Positions 34,682 to 47,568 of a DNA stretch of 64,000 nucleotides are shown piece after piece. The notes below the pieces were generated by a model. That model worked only from the letters and a program-made list of their open reading frames with translations. It had not been told where the DNA came from and ran no database searches. Numbering within the stretch: the first letter of the stretch is position 1; every line of letters starts with the position of its first letter. The stretch covers positions 7,750,001 through 7,814,000 of the forward strand of contig OZ038454.1 of NCBI GenBank assembly GCA_964036195.1. Reading direction: 5' to 3'. Origin of the DNA: Sphaerolaimus hirsutus. Its lineage: Eukaryota > Nematoda > Chromadorea > Monhysterida > Sphaerolaimidae. Both the position numbers and the translations under genes were made by a program.

Positions 34682-36038
34682 TTTCTGTTTGATTCATTCA
34701 AGTTTTCTGAACTGAAGAATATTTGAAAGATGTTTATGTTTGTTTCTGTTTATTTATTTATTTTCACCTTGAATGGGTCAGTGTGTGTGACTTGAGGATA
34801 CAAAATATCAGTTTTTGGAATTATCATATAATTTGCAAAATAAGTTCATCCTATCTTATAAAAATTTTAAAATCATTTATCATTGTTTTTACTATTGAAT
34901 TCTTTTACTATTGCAGCAATAAATTTTTTATCCTTAAGGATAAAGTGATAAACCATACGTCATAAATTACAGAGGATGTTACTATTGAATCAATATTAAG
35001 TTGTGACAATCTATGCACCAAATGGAAAAACTATTTTCCGATAGTGAAAACAACGCTATTGTACGTCCACAGACCACACGAACTACACTTATCAGAAAGC
35101 ATGACTATTTACCAATCACAATGGATCGCATGGAGAGCGGAGTTCTTCAAGAGATCACAGCTGACAACGGCGCAAAAAGCGTAGACTGACCATTGTGTCG
35201 ACGTGTTAATTCGTGTCCTCACATCTCCAGTTAAACATGTTAAAGTTTTTGAACGGTCGACCCAGACAGCTTGTAGTTGCCGACGTGTTGCGACGCACGC
35301 CGCCCGGAGCGCTGGAAAATGTTGATGATAGTACATTCAAAGAATGAGACCTGGGTCGACACTGGCATGAAAATGTGATGATATTGAGATTTGACTAGAA
35401 AAGTGTGATTTATTAAATTGTCTTACAATTGTGGGTGGAACTCGACAAAACCATTGAGTCAAATCAGTGGGTAGTTCTTGCTGATCATCTATTTGTGACG
35501 CGAAACCCGGAACGAAATAAATAAAAAATAAAAAAAATTTACGCTGGAATTTCAAAAAAAAAATTAAATGAAAAAAGATTAAAAGTTTTCTTCTCATCGC
35601 ATTACATTGCTGTTATTACGGCAACATTCGCTGCAGGTGACTTCATCCACTAAAACACAGTAACGTTCTTAATGTAGCGGTGAGTCGATCAGCATCAATG
35701 AGTAAAAAGTAAGGCCGTCTTTTAAGCTCCAACCGATGTCGGGGAGTATCCAACGATAGTTGCTCAGCAATATCAAAAACAAGTGTATCCAAAACATAAG
35801 TATCCAAATAAATTCCCGTATCCAATAATCACTATCATGTGGTGAGCATGGAAACCGTGTTTGCCCAATTTTAATTAACCAATTTGAGTCTCACTGAATT
35901 ATATGTACAAGTGTAAACCTACGTGGATACAACGTGCAACTAGTCAACGATAACTGTGAGCTGTGAAGCGACCAATCACAATCTGTCGATTAACGAATGT
36001 GTAGTATCCAAAACATTACATTACTAAAAAAAGAAAAA
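34682..36038. other. Interval 3' of cuticlin copy A
   Basis: AT-rich and largely conserved with copy B; no gene recognised. Copy A keeps a stretch (about 35040-35520) that copy B lacks. Confidence 0.5.
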
Positions 36039-36748
36039 ATGGCGAAGGGACGCTTGGACTCGACGGCGTCGCGGCCGCGCACGGTATTCGTTGTTGCGCG
36101 AGAACGCGCTGCAAACGCTCAGCCGAACGTCACGCACAGCGCGCCTTCAATGACTCAGAGTTTGTTCCACTTTCTTCTTCATTTCCTAACTCTAGATGGC
36201 GCAATTATAAAGTAAATTTCCCTTTCCAGCCTTTCTGCAACAGCCGCAGTACTCGCCGCCAGGTCTAGATTCATCAAATTATCCGAGCACTTCGATGGGG
36301 CACCCTACAACTTTACCTTGCTCTCCGCAGCACGGCGCCCTGGACTCGCTGCACACAAACCCTAGGTAGGCAAACAGTTTGTCAGTGCTCGTTTACTTTT
36401 TGGCTTTGGTATAAGTGACACTCGTTTTGGCACATCCTCAAACAAATCGTAAAAAGAATTAATTGAATCACCCCAAGGTATTTATGTTAAGATTTGTAAT
36501 GATTGTAATTGAAGTCGGGAATTTGTTGTGCAAAACTCGAATTATGAAAACAGAAATTCGAATTATTCGAAGAGAAAAACCCTGCCCGTCCCCAGGTACA
36601 TGCGCAACTACAACGTGTCCGACATGCGCTTCGGCGCGCCCGACACCGAGCGACTGGCTGCCGATTTGCCCCAGGCGTTGACCGTGCGCGCGTGCAGATT
36701 GATACAACCAATCACGCCGCCCAGTGCGGAAAAAGTGCGGTGGGATCA
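36039..36748 (+). pseudogene. 5' exons of an unidentified gene, copy A (truncated at the breakpoint)
   Basis: An ATG at 36039 opens a basic N terminus (MAKGRLDST), an exon near 36230-36365 encodes a Pro/Ser-rich segment (QQPQYSPPGLDSS), and another near 36594-36748 encodes YMRNYNVSDMRFGAPDTERL. Homology with copy B ends at 36748, after which no matching exon follows. I do not recognise the protein. The first splice donor is unresolved because the copies differ by a 10-bp indel there. Confidence 0.5.
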
Positions 36749-37853
36749 TAGGGGATTTTGGGGTTAGCATTTTGGGGGGGGGGGGTTCACCTGCCGGCGC
36801 GTGCTAATAACTCGGGAACCGCTTGGCGAAAAATGTTGAAATTTGGATATGATATAGTTAAATGTTGGGGCTACGCACAATTTTTACGATTTTTTTCTAC
36901 GACCCCCCAGACCGGAGATAGGGGGGGGGGGCAAAAAACACTGTCATTTGCGTTTTTTTTTGGGTGTCGCCGAGAACATTCAAACTTGAACATCAATAGC
37001 TCGGTCATTTGTGAACCGATTTTAGTCATGAAAATGTTAAAATGATCACAAATGTTCGGAGAGTTCATTTCTGAGGTCAAATCGGAGATACACATTTGTT
37101 TATGTATCGTCTTAGCCTGATTTCGAAATGCAAAATTTCCGCAAAAGTTTGCTTTTTGAACATGCTATCCTATTCTCCTGATCGAGAGAAACTCATTAAA
37201 ACAAAAATGAGATCGATATCTCTTTCCAATCAAAAGTTACAGCTACTTTTATCTGCGCGCTACACACACACTCACCACTACCACGCAGTACGCGGTCATT
37301 TTCTTCCGCGCCATGACCTCGCTGCATAGTGCCTTTTATTTAGCACTTTTCCGCTATTTTTGAATACCGTGTTTCCTCGAATTACCCCCTGGGGGTTTAT
37401 TTTTTCAGAGTGGAAATTTTGAGGGGGTTAGATGAGGGGGGGTTTATTATTTCGCCAGAAATTTTTTGAAATCCCAGTACGAAATTGTCGTTCCAAACGT
37501 ACGCAGACGTTGTAAAATGCAACAAAAACCATTGAGTATAAGACTCTACGGACTTCTATAAGTATTTACGCAGTATAAACCTTGTTCTAACGTAACACAG
37601 TAATTGTTTTCAACGTGTGTTCTGCTCGGACCACAAACCGTAGCTGTCATTTACATTTAAATGTCATTTACACCCAATTTGAGGGGGGGGGTATTTCGAG
37701 GGGAGGTTTATAAATTCATATTGCCCATTTTGAGGGGGGTATTTCTAGGGGGTATTTCGAGGAAATACGGTAGATAAATGAAAATGAATCCACCGCTAAA
37801 TCGGAGCAGAGTGTCAGCAGAAAAGTAAACATAAACGATTGTATAGACATAAG
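36749..37853. repeat. Copy A right flank with TACCGTGTT foldback element
   Basis: Unique sequence to about 37364, then a foldback element at 37365-37772 with ends TACCGTGTTTCCTCGA and TCGAGGAAATACGGTA and G-rich or C-rich inner runs. No gene is seen. Confidence 0.65.
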
Positions 37854-38053
37854 NNNNNNNNNNNNNNNNNNNNNNNNNNNNNNNNNNNNNNNNNNNNNNN
37901 NNNNNNNNNNNNNNNNNNNNNNNNNNNNNNNNNNNNNNNNNNNNNNNNNNNNNNNNNNNNNNNNNNNNNNNNNNNNNNNNNNNNNNNNNNNNNNNNNNNN
38001 NNNNNNNNNNNNNNNNNNNNNNNNNNNNNNNNNNNNNNNNNNNNNNNNNNNNN
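37854..38053. other. Assembly gap, 200 N, between the duplicated blocks
   Basis: Exactly 200 N. It abuts the left end of copy B, so the duplication junction is not observed. Confidence 0.99.
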
Positions 38054-39357
38054 AGACGAAAAAATTTACTGTGTTTTACGTTAACGTGTTCACAGCAACA
38101 ATTTTTTTTCTATTTTCACAGAAATCTCATGCTTTAAGTATCACTGGCACGGTTCCAACGTGAGACATTCAAAAGCGCGTGCAGAGTGTCTTGTCAGCGG
38201 ACTATAAAATGTTCACGTATCGCAAAATTTGCAACTGTCCATGCCACCAGGGCCATGTCCAACAGGAATGGAAAAAATTTGGAAATTTTTTTCAACTCTT
38301 CAAAAAAATGTATTCATCGCTCGGTGTTGTGTGAACGATCTGAAACCAGTGTACATACCTATGTACGTACAGTACAATTGACACGCAAGTATTGTTTTCA
38401 AAGACACAATATTGACTTCATGTTTGTTTTTATTTACCCGTGCCCACGGCCCCACATTGATTCAAAATGCACGCGCCACAGAACATACGAATACCGTATT
38501 TTTTCTAATAGAAGAGCGCCGTTTTTTTTTAGCGTCAACTTTTTTAAGTGCCGTTCTATTGGAATTTGGGGGTACCGTTGTATTGGAGGCTGCCATTCCA
38601 TTTTGTCATCAATATTTTTCACACATTATACATTTGCACATGTATTTTTAATTAAACTTGAGCAACATTATCATATTAGAGCAATAATTCAAACCAAACT
38701 AGGTATGAAAAACAAAAGTAACCCAGAAATACTCGTTTCAACACAGTGGATGTTCTCAGTTCCCTTTCACCATCCATTAAAAAATATTTTTATTGTTTTG
38801 GAAAGCTTCCAGTGTAATTTCTATCTGCCGTTCTATTTTTGTCGTGGGTGGAAGAAAGTGCAGAAACATGCCGTTCTATTGGAGGTGCCCTTCTATTGGA
38901 AGTATGCCGTACTATTCGAAGAAATACGGTGTGTATATTTATTACCCAAATGTATCGTAAATGTTGAGATATATTTACCTGATTTGTGTAAGGTCAAATG
39001 CACATTTTACACTTTGGCACGAATCTATAGTACTCAGAAACGAATACCTATCCCAATTTTTCTCAAGGTGAAATAGGTTATTTTGCGACCCAAGATTCAC
39101 GTGTTCTAGGTAAATATCACAAATATTTCGTCTAAATTCCGAATGTCATGTTGATGTACAGAATATCGGACGCCGGATAATGTTGTACATTTTGTCGGCC
39201 GGAAATGTCAATTTTTGCCACGTCGATTTTTGTCTTATGTACTTCATTATATTTCATACACAGACATATCGTAATTTTTACTAATTTTCTATTGACGTCT
39301 AATCTTACATCTTACATTGTCAACACAATCGTCCATTTTATTGTAAATATATTTATC

Positions 39358-41418
39358 ATGACTATTCAGGACAAAATCAACAGCGTGACAGAAAATTGCG
39401 CTGATGAGGAATATCAGACTGTGATTGAAAAAGTGAAAACTTATGTCGATGTGCAATTTGAATCCGATGATTCTGAATGGCAACTCTGCAAGCAAACTTC
39501 AGTTGGTCTTTTAACAAATATAAAATCTGCGCATTCAAATCACTACTCACTTTTATTGTTTTGTAAATAAATATGTATAATATTCTATACTTTAACTCCA
39601 AAAATGGGTCTACAAAGTAACGATGGCAAACCCGCTGTAAAAAAAGTATTTGAACTTTAAGTGTTTCTTTCTAACACGACTTTTCGAATTTCTGTTTTTT
39701 TTCTGAAAATAGTTTTCAATTTTTCGAATTTTGTTTTCGAATTTCCGAATTTTCTAATATTTTTTATTACTTTTTGAATTTTTCTGGTGAATTTTGAATA
39801 CCTACACTTTCACGCTTTACAGCCTTCCGAGTTGTTAACGCAGTCACGACTGCAAATTTTTTGTTCTGCAGGTACAAATATATTCATGTGAACATGATGT
39901 TTTGAACAGCGTATCTACATTTTTTCACATTTGTTGCCAAAAAGAGTGGAAAAATTCGAAAACGTGTTTGAATTTCCGAATTTTTTTCCAAAAAATTGAT
40001 TTTGATGTATTTTTTTCACCACATTCTCAAAAATTCGAAAAGTCCAAAAAAATCGAAAATTTGAAAATGTTTTAGAATCTTTTTGCCATCATTACTATAG
40101 GGTTCTAATTTGTTATACACAACTGACCCTGTCATGCGCGTGCATCTTGGCCGTGCCTTCCTAAAAAAGTGGGCCCAAATCACTAGAATCCAAATCTCTA
40201 AATTTTCACACATAATGGTAGCCAACTGGTAGGACCTATTCACAGATCTACCATATACCCAAAATATAAACACCTTGGAAACATGTGCAGGACGGCATCA
40301 AAATCATGAAGCGGGACTCCACGCAGTGGGAGGGGCACATTTTCCGCAGCACGGCCACCCTGCCGCTGAGCGTGTCTGCGCTCGCCCTGCTCGTGCACCC
40401 CGGGGGGCCCTACCGCTGCGTGTGGGACCCCCTGCTCAACCAGTGCAATTGCTTGAGGAAGGTTGATGAGGTTTGTTTGTTGAATGGTAGTTGGTTAGAT
40501 GTTTACTGTATTTGCTCGGAACACCCCGGGGGGGGGGGGTGATTTTTTCGTAGTGCAGGGTTTTGAGGGGGTAATTCGAGCGGGTCATTATGTCGTCAAA
40601 TTTATGGTAAAAATATGCTTTTAAGTAGCTGACTTTTCAGTTAAGTAGCTGACAGAAAACTTATCTACTGAACGGAACCGGCTCCGTGTTTGCATCTTGT
40701 AAAGATTTACACTTATCAAGCCCCTGTTCCGATTCAATCTACAGAACACTGCGATCTACGAGCACATCTTGCCTCCCCTTTTTGCCGGTATGGTCTCTTC
40801 GCGGGTGGACATTGATCTCGTGCGAGTGGCGAGGGAAGGGCCTGTCCAAAAACTTTACGGTATGTGAACCATTTTGGTTGACATTTTATTCCGTTTGAAC
40901 GATTCGGGGACCCTGTGCCTGTAGACATGTAAACCGGTTTGACATGTAGACAAAATTTCATTCAACATTCACAATTCAACAAAAGGACAGGGGTCTTCAA
41001 AATTTTGACTCCCACGAGGGCTGGATAGATAGCAAATCTAGCTAGCTGGAGCGGTTGCTAGCTGAAAATTTTTCTGGGGGGGGGGGGCGCGGTGCAAAAT
41101 ATATATGCATTATGAGAAAATAAGATAGCTGGCCGCTTTGGTGGGGGGGGGGGCACCCCACTCCCTCATTGGAAACCCACACAACGGGTCTAGATGTCGA
41201 GCGGGTTCAGATGTCTACGGCACCTTCGTCAGTTCGGATCCGGATGTTGGGCTCATACTTTTTCGGTCCAATTGCAAACAAATAAATGTTTCAGTAAATA
41301 AGTGAGTGTGTCTACATTCTACAGGTGTGTCAACCGAACTCAAGGACCATGTGATCAGCGGCAAGCATGTCAGGGGCTGGATGTACCCTTGCGGGCTCAA
41401 GTTTGCACCGTCTTCAAG
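39358..41418 (+). CDS. START-domain lipid-transfer protein, copy B (3' end not found)
   Basis: Exons 39358-39501, 40291-40461, 40745-40859 and 41325-41418 have the same lengths and phases as copy A. The protein differs at only a few sites, for example LPLSVSALALL in place of LPVSASALALL. The first intron is about 0.8 kb, without the two transposons found in copy A, so this is the ancestral arrangement. As in copy A the final exon of the domain is not found before the cuticlin gene. Confidence 0.72.
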
Positions 41419-42897
41419 GTATATACATTACTGTGTTGATGAGTTTACATGTGATGAAATATTGCAAATTTTTACATGATGTCAGGCTAAGGGGGGGGGG
41501 GATTTCAAAATTTTTAGTTCCGTTTGTCAGTTACAAAAAATTTCGGTTCGAGTATCGGCTCTCTGTTCCTCAAAATTCGGTTCTCGGTTCGGTTATTGGT
41601 TCCGGTAAAGTTGTTTTGTTTTCAGAATGATTAAAATTACGGTTCCGGGTAGTGTAACTATCGGGTTTTTCGGTTAAAAAACAAACAATGGAAAACGCAA
41701 AAATAAAATTGATGTTGAAAACCCGGTTCACAAGATTTTATGGAAATTCATGGATCGGTTCGTTCGGGTCTTGAGCTTCGATTCCGGTTCTCGGTTCCCG
41801 AATAAGCTTGGAACTGCGATTCGTTGGTTTGGGTTCCCAACCCTAGTGTCAGTTTCACACGACGGTTCCATGGGGTTTCGTGAACTTATGAAATTTAAGC
41901 CTCCTGCTTTAAAACATCGAAAAAAATTCATTGCAGAGGCAAAGGCCACTCGGAGCTAACCGTCCTGTTTCAAACGGACCCCCGTTTGCGTTTGGTGCCG
42001 AAATCTGTTCATGAGGCACTCGTACCGATGAACACAATCACTTGGATAAATTCTATACGCTCGGAGGGGGCAAAAATTGAAATTGACAAAAATCTGGAGC
42101 TTTTGGGCGGCTGGAAGTTGTTGGAAGATGATCTTGAAAATTGATCTGCGTCGACGAAATTTTGTGCTTTTGAAACTTTTTTTTTTATATACTCGGCGGA
42201 TCGCAAAGTATGCACCCAAAATTACTTATGTCTTAGTCGATAACGGGAGAGCATGATACTTATGTACGCACTTTTAGAAAAAGAAACAAAATTTAAAACG
42301 AAAAGGCGGAGCGCGTTCAAGAGACTAATGTTTTTTTCTTGAAACGTTTTTCTTTTTTTGGAATAATTATGATTTTATTAACGATGGCGTCATTTGGGAG
42401 TGTTTCCTTCAAAAAATGCATAGCATGCGGTCCGCCGAGTGTAATGATATCTTTTGTGATAAAAGTATGAAACATTTTTTTAATTTTTACTTTTTTCATT
42501 GGTCCTTGATTGCTATCAATTGTATCTTTGTTGACGTTAATATTTACAGATGTTAATAATACAACCACGATTACGTAAGTTCCGAAAGATGTCCGGGCAC
42601 TCGTCACAATACAAAAAAAAACGTGAAAGATTTTTACGTTTTTCATTACACATTGTTCCAAGTGAAGGTCAGACATTGTGATTTCATTACCCGCGCGCAT
42701 TACACGAACCCTCTTATCAATTAGTGAGATCGGAGAATTTGAGTAAATTGGTCATGCATTTTATATTTCCGGTTTTCGACGCTCTACTTTTTTGCCAACC
42801 AAACGCGAAAACTATTAACCGGGTGAAAACGGAATTGTGAATAGGTAGGTATTTCTTTGTCAGTGACTTTTGAGAGCTCACTTGAACCGATAAAAAA
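41419..42897. other. Interval between START exons and cuticlin copy B
   Basis: Carries the shared GGTTCGG-word hAT-like relic at about 41489-41846, then conserved sequence without a recognised gene up to the cuticlin start. Confidence 0.5.
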
Positions 42898-45800
42898 ATG
42901 GCCGCGCTTGTAAAGCTGTGTTTTATTGCTGCTGTTTTGGTGAGTGAAAAACTTCAGCTACGTGTGGATTCCTGTATTCTAGATGGACAATTTTCAATTT
43001 ACGTGCGACAGAAAAAATTTTTTGAGGATTTTTACAAGTATAGAAAACATCTTCAGTAAATTGGTGGAACCATGATTGATGGACGAATGTAGAGAAGAAA
43101 TGCGCCAAAAATTTACACCAAAAAGTAGTTTAAAGCACATTTGCATTTGCACAGTTTATTTACAACATAGTGTTATTGGCAGATCCTCGCTTCTATAATG
43201 GGTAGATTCGATTTATCGATGCTTTGTCGTATTTACGTAACGCACTGGTAACTAGAATGTCTAGGAAGTTTTTGACTATGTAAGCACAATTTTATATTTT
43301 TAACATTTTAGCATCTCGCCCATGGCCATAGCAATTTATATCCTTGACAGAATATTTTCTTTTGCCTGTGAAAAAACTTTCAAAACAATGCACCTACCAA
43401 TGCGAACTTGCCTCTTTTAAATCTGCAAAAACAACAAAAAAACACGCCAAAAACACCAGGCCCTGAGCAGCGCCATCCCAATAGACAACAGTCTAATCGG
43501 CTCGCCAGAAGTTGCATGTCTGTCAGACTCAATCCAGGTGCCACTTCCAAACCGTGTAAAATGCCCTGTAAAGTGTCAAATGTCCTGTAAAATGTCAAAA
43601 GTCCTGTAAAATGCCCTGTGGAATGGCAAATGTACGTTGGTAATTTTTCATGTCTTTTGACTAGTGATGGAAAAAGCGCCAGACCTTTGGCACCAAGGTC
43701 CAAAAGAGTTATGGTGCTTTTCGAACTTTGGCGCCAAGGTTCAAAAGAGTTATGGTGCTTTTCGAATGCCAGGGCCAAGCGCCAGGCATTTATTTCCTGG
43801 CTCCACATAAACATACCATCAAACGCCAGCCACATTATAATAGCACCAAGCGCCATAACACTGTTTGCGTTGCCGCTAGCGCCATGGCGCTTTTCCATCA
43901 CTACTTTTGACACCACATGACATTAGACATCTCTCAGGGCATTTTACAGGGTCTGTGAGTGCCCCAGGTCAATTTGAACACCGAGGCCGCGTGGAGTGGC
44001 CATTTGTATGTCAAGGAGCACTTTGCCGACGCCGACTGCAGAGTCACTGGCGATGGGCAGGGTCAGCTGGCTGCTATCAATTTGGGATTTAGCCAGTGCA
44101 ATGTGAAGAGATTCAGATCGGTGTGTTTGGGTGAGGGTGGTGTTTTGGGTGAATAATTACCCCTTGAACAATCCCCCCTCGCAAAATTCCCATCCTTTGA
44201 AAAAAACTTTAATAATTTCCCCTCTAGGTGTTTGTTGTGTCTAATTTGAACAAAAATGGCATCTTGCGTTGTTAATCAAACATTTCATGAGATAAGTTAA
44301 TAGAAACGTGTTTGAGAACTTAAAAAAGAACAATCCCCCCTCGAAAAGTACCCCCTCAGGAAAATTCCGATGAAAAAATAATTCCTCAGGGGAAAAAAAC
44401 GACCAAATTCCATTGAAATGTCAAATACCCCCCCCCCCAATAATCACTTCAGTTGGAACCGCGCGGCGTGTCCGTAGAAACCACTCTAGTTCTATCCTTC
44501 CATCCGATATTCCTGACCAAAGTGGACCGGGCATACCGCATACGCTGTTTCTACATGGAAGCGGATAAAACAGTCAGTTCACCATTGGAGGTCAGCGGAA
44601 TTACAACTGGATTTGCAACTTTTAATGTGCCAATGCCAACTTGCGTGTATGAAATTCGGGACGGGCCGGATTTCGAACAGGTGCCAATCCCAGACCCTGT
44701 AAAAAGCCATGTAAAATGTCAAATGTCATGCAAAGTGTCAAAAGTCATGGAAAATGCCCTGCAAAAATGGCAAACGAGTTGCCATTTTGCGGGGCATTTT
44801 CCATGACTTTTGACACTTTTCATGACATTTAACATTTTACAGGGCTTTTTACAGAGCCTGGGAGTGCCCCCAGAGTAGGTCGGTGCAGTTCGCGTTGTTG
44901 GGGCAGAGCGTTTATCACCATTGGGTGTGCGATACTGATGTGGGTGAGTTAGAGTTTTGTTGATGTTCAAACACAGATTCTGATACAGCAAAAATGGATG
45001 TGTGATGTGCCGTGAAGTGGCGTGATGTATCTTCATGGCAATGGTTTGAAGACTCTTCAGTATATTTGCCTATAGAGTGCGGTGACGCTTCACAGCGCTT
45101 CCCGAACCATGCAGAGTATGTCAAAACTGTTCGGGGGGTGCGCTTCACAAAGTTTGATTGTCGTGATGATAGGTGAAGTGTGTGGAAGACACTTCACCTG
45201 AAATTTCGTGTGATATGTGAAGCGACTTCACAGAGGCCGCTTAAAGCTAACTTCACAGCACATCACACAATTTTATACTGTTGGTTCCTTTCGACAGTTT
45301 TGCTTTTTATACCGATCAAGCAGTCCGAGAAACCCCCATGTGATTTTGCAATCACAAAAATGGACGATCGCTAGAACCCTGTAAGCAAAACACTAAGAAA
45401 ATTTCTCAGCAAACGATAGTGCTATCAATTGATATCCAAGCGTTGTTTTCATTGGGAGACTGCCAATTTCACCATATAATTAGGAAAAATTCACAGCACT
45501 CTTCCATCAACATTCTATGATACATACCACCACAGATGATGTCTTCTGCATGGTTGTCTACGATTGCAAAGTGTCTGATGCAGCAGGCACTAGAACCCTG
45601 CAACTGGTTAATGAAAATGGTTGTGCGGTAGATAAACATCTGTTAGATAACTTGGAATATCCAGCCGATCTAAGAGCTGTGAAAGAGTCCCATGTGTTCA
45701 AATTTGCTGACATGCCATCATTGGAGTTTAATTGCCAGATTGATATCATGATTAAAGATCCCGGATCACAGTGCGCTGTGCGTTTATTGAAAGTTTTTTT

Positions 45801-46553
45801 CATGTGAAAAAATGAGAAATAATTTTACGTTTTGAAATTTTACAGCGGCCGCAGTGTGCGCCACTTTTGCGATCAAAACGAGCTGTAAATGCGAATGCAA
45901 CTGAGTTATCAACACCAAAATGGAAGAAGTCAACTGATGATAATGCTGGAACAATCGATGTTGCTATACAACATCCGATGTTGGTTGGCGACATCGAGTT
46001 GAAAGACAAAGGTTATTTTGTCAATGATTTTGAAATATCTATTAGAATTGAACTAGTGATTGAAAAAGCGTCGTGATGACGCCTTTTCGAACCCCAGCGC
46101 CAAGCGCCAATGGCGCCATAGTAAAAGGCTAGCGCTTTGTTCCTGGCGCCACTCAAAAATAGCTCCGAGCGCCATGGCGCTTTTCATTAGTGTGGAGCCA
46201 CAGCAAGATGGCATAGCAACAAGCGCCATAGCAACCTTTCCTTTTGTGCTAGCGCCTAGGTCGAGCGCCATGGCGCTTTTCCCTTAATCAATTGGACAAA
46301 AATCTTGGCAATTAATCAAACCACAGACATCCCCGGGATGCTAAAGCCCACCCACAACGTGCAACAACAAGACAAACAGTTCTACCAGACAGCTAAACAA
46401 CATTTCAAAGAACGGGGACACTCAATAGATTGTCCCAGATCACAGCATATAATTATTGTCGCTGCGGTAGTTTTTTCGATTAGCAGTTTGGCTTTTGTTG
46501 GACTTTTAGCAGTGGTTTATAGTTGGAAAAGGACAAAAGAGCAGGATATGTGA
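42898..46553 (+). CDS. Cuticlin-type ZP-domain transmembrane protein, copy B
   Basis: Exons 42898-42939, 43460-43537, 43968-44120, 44453-44680, 44874-44943, 45536-45777, 45846-46011 and 46327-46553 join in phase to 401 residues. Cuticlins are secreted ZP proteins that polymerise into nematode cuticle. A 19-residue signal peptide (MAALVKLCF...) leads into the ZP domain. Family hallmarks are FHPIFLTKVDRAYRI, CFYMEADKTVS, GQSVYHHWVC, NENGCAVDKHLL, NLEY and CARPQC. A furin-type RSKR site follows the domain, then a linker, one membrane helix (IIIVAAVVFSISS...) and a short KRTKEQDM tail. Introns 2 and 4 are introner-like elements. A hAT-like MITE begins right after the stop. Length and domain order fit the family, and nothing is broken. 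Confidence 0.92.
43538..43967 (+). mobile_element. Introner-like element forming cuticlin intron 2, copy B
   Basis: Orthologous to 31283-31663: GTGCCACTTCC at the donor and GTGCCCCAG at the acceptor. A nested TAGTGATGG hAT-like MITE (43662-43903) has a perfect CTTTTGAC duplication on both sides. Confidence 0.85.
43662..43903. mobile_element. TAGTGATGG hAT-like MITE nested in the introner, copy B
   Basis: TAGTGATGGAAAAAGCGCC start, CCATCACTA end, and duplication CTTTTGAC at 43654-43661 and 43904-43911. Internal AGCGCCA/TGGCGC words. Confidence 0.92.
44681..44873 (+). mobile_element. 193-bp introner-like element, present only in cuticlin copy B
   Basis: It begins GTGCCAATCCCAGACCCTG and ends GGGAGTGCCCCCAG. 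CAG occurs on both sides. Taking it out as a GT-AG intron leaves exon length exactly equal to the uninterrupted exon of copy A (298 bases for the combined exon in both). The whole element folds on itself and repeats a TGTAAAATGTC-type word. Confidence 0.93.
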
Positions 46554-46554
46554 T

Positions 46555-46805
46555 TAGCGTTCCAAAAATCACTGGGAGATTTATATTTAAAAAATATAAT
46601 TAAATATTTAAAATATCTTATTTAATAATATTTTCTCTAGTTTTTTTCCCAGAGAGATTTAATTATATTTTATTTATGAGAAAAAATATAATCAAATCTT
46701 CCATTTATATTTTCTCAGCGTTTTTAGAGAGATTTAATTATTTTTTATTTTTTGAGATTATATTTAATTATATTTTTTGAAAATCACCCATTTTTTGGAA
46801 CGCTA
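46555..46805. mobile_element. hAT-like MITE just after the cuticlin stop, copy B only
   Basis: Ends TAGCGTTCCAAAAA and TTTTTTGGAACGCTA with a perfect duplication TATGTGAT (46547-46554, 46806-46813), which includes the stop codon. The interior is very AT-rich with TTTAATTATATTT words. Copy A has the empty site. Confidence 0.93.
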
Positions 46806-46813
46806 TATGTGAT

Positions 46814-47568
46814 TCATGTTTGATTCATTAAGTTTTCTGAACTATAGAATATTTGAAAGATGGTCTGTTTGTTTGTGTTTATTTATTTATTGCCACCTTG
46901 CATGGGTCGGTGTGTGTGACTTGCGGATACAAAATATCAGTTTTTGGAATTATCATATAATTTGCTAAATAAGTTCATCCTATCTTATAAAAATTTTAAA
47001 ATCATTTATCATTGTTTTTACTATTGAATTCTTTTACTATTGCAGCAATAAATTTTTTATCCTTAAGGATAAAGTGAAAAACCATACGTCATAAATTACA
47101 GATAATGTTACTATAATTTTATCAATATGAAGTTGTGACAATCTATGCACCAGATTGAAAAACTATTTTCCGATAGTGAAAGCAACACCACAAATTACAA
47201 GTAAAATTTACGCTAGAATATCAACGATTTTTAAGTGAAAAAAGAATAAAAGTTTTCTTCTCATCGCATGACATTGCCGTTATTACGGCAACATTCGCTG
47301 CAGGTGACTTCATTCACTAAAACCCAGCAACGTTCTTAATGTAGCGATGAGTCGATCAGCATCAATGAATAAAAAGTAAGGTCGTGTTTTACTCTCCAAA
47401 CGATGTCGGGGAGTATCCAACGATCGTTGTCCAGAAATGTCAAAAACGAGTGTATCCAAAACATAAGTATCCAAATATATTTGTGTATCCAATAATCACT
47501 ATCATGTGGTGAGCATGGAAACCGTGTGTACCGAATTTTGAGTAACCAATTTGAGTCTAACCGAAATA
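46814..47568. other. Interval 3' of cuticlin copy B
   Basis: AT-rich, matches copy A apart from a deletion at about 47190; no gene seen. Confidence 0.5.

Larger units (their letters stand above)
22038..36748 (+). repeat. Segmental duplication, copy A
   Basis: This block matches 38054-49741 in the same orientation, in order, over the START, cuticlin and unidentified-gene exons and their introns, interrupted by copy-specific insertions. Shared exons have identical lengths and few differences. The right breakpoint falls at GTGCGGTGGGAT in an exon of the unidentified gene. The left limit may extend further because copy B begins directly at an N gap. Confidence 0.92.
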
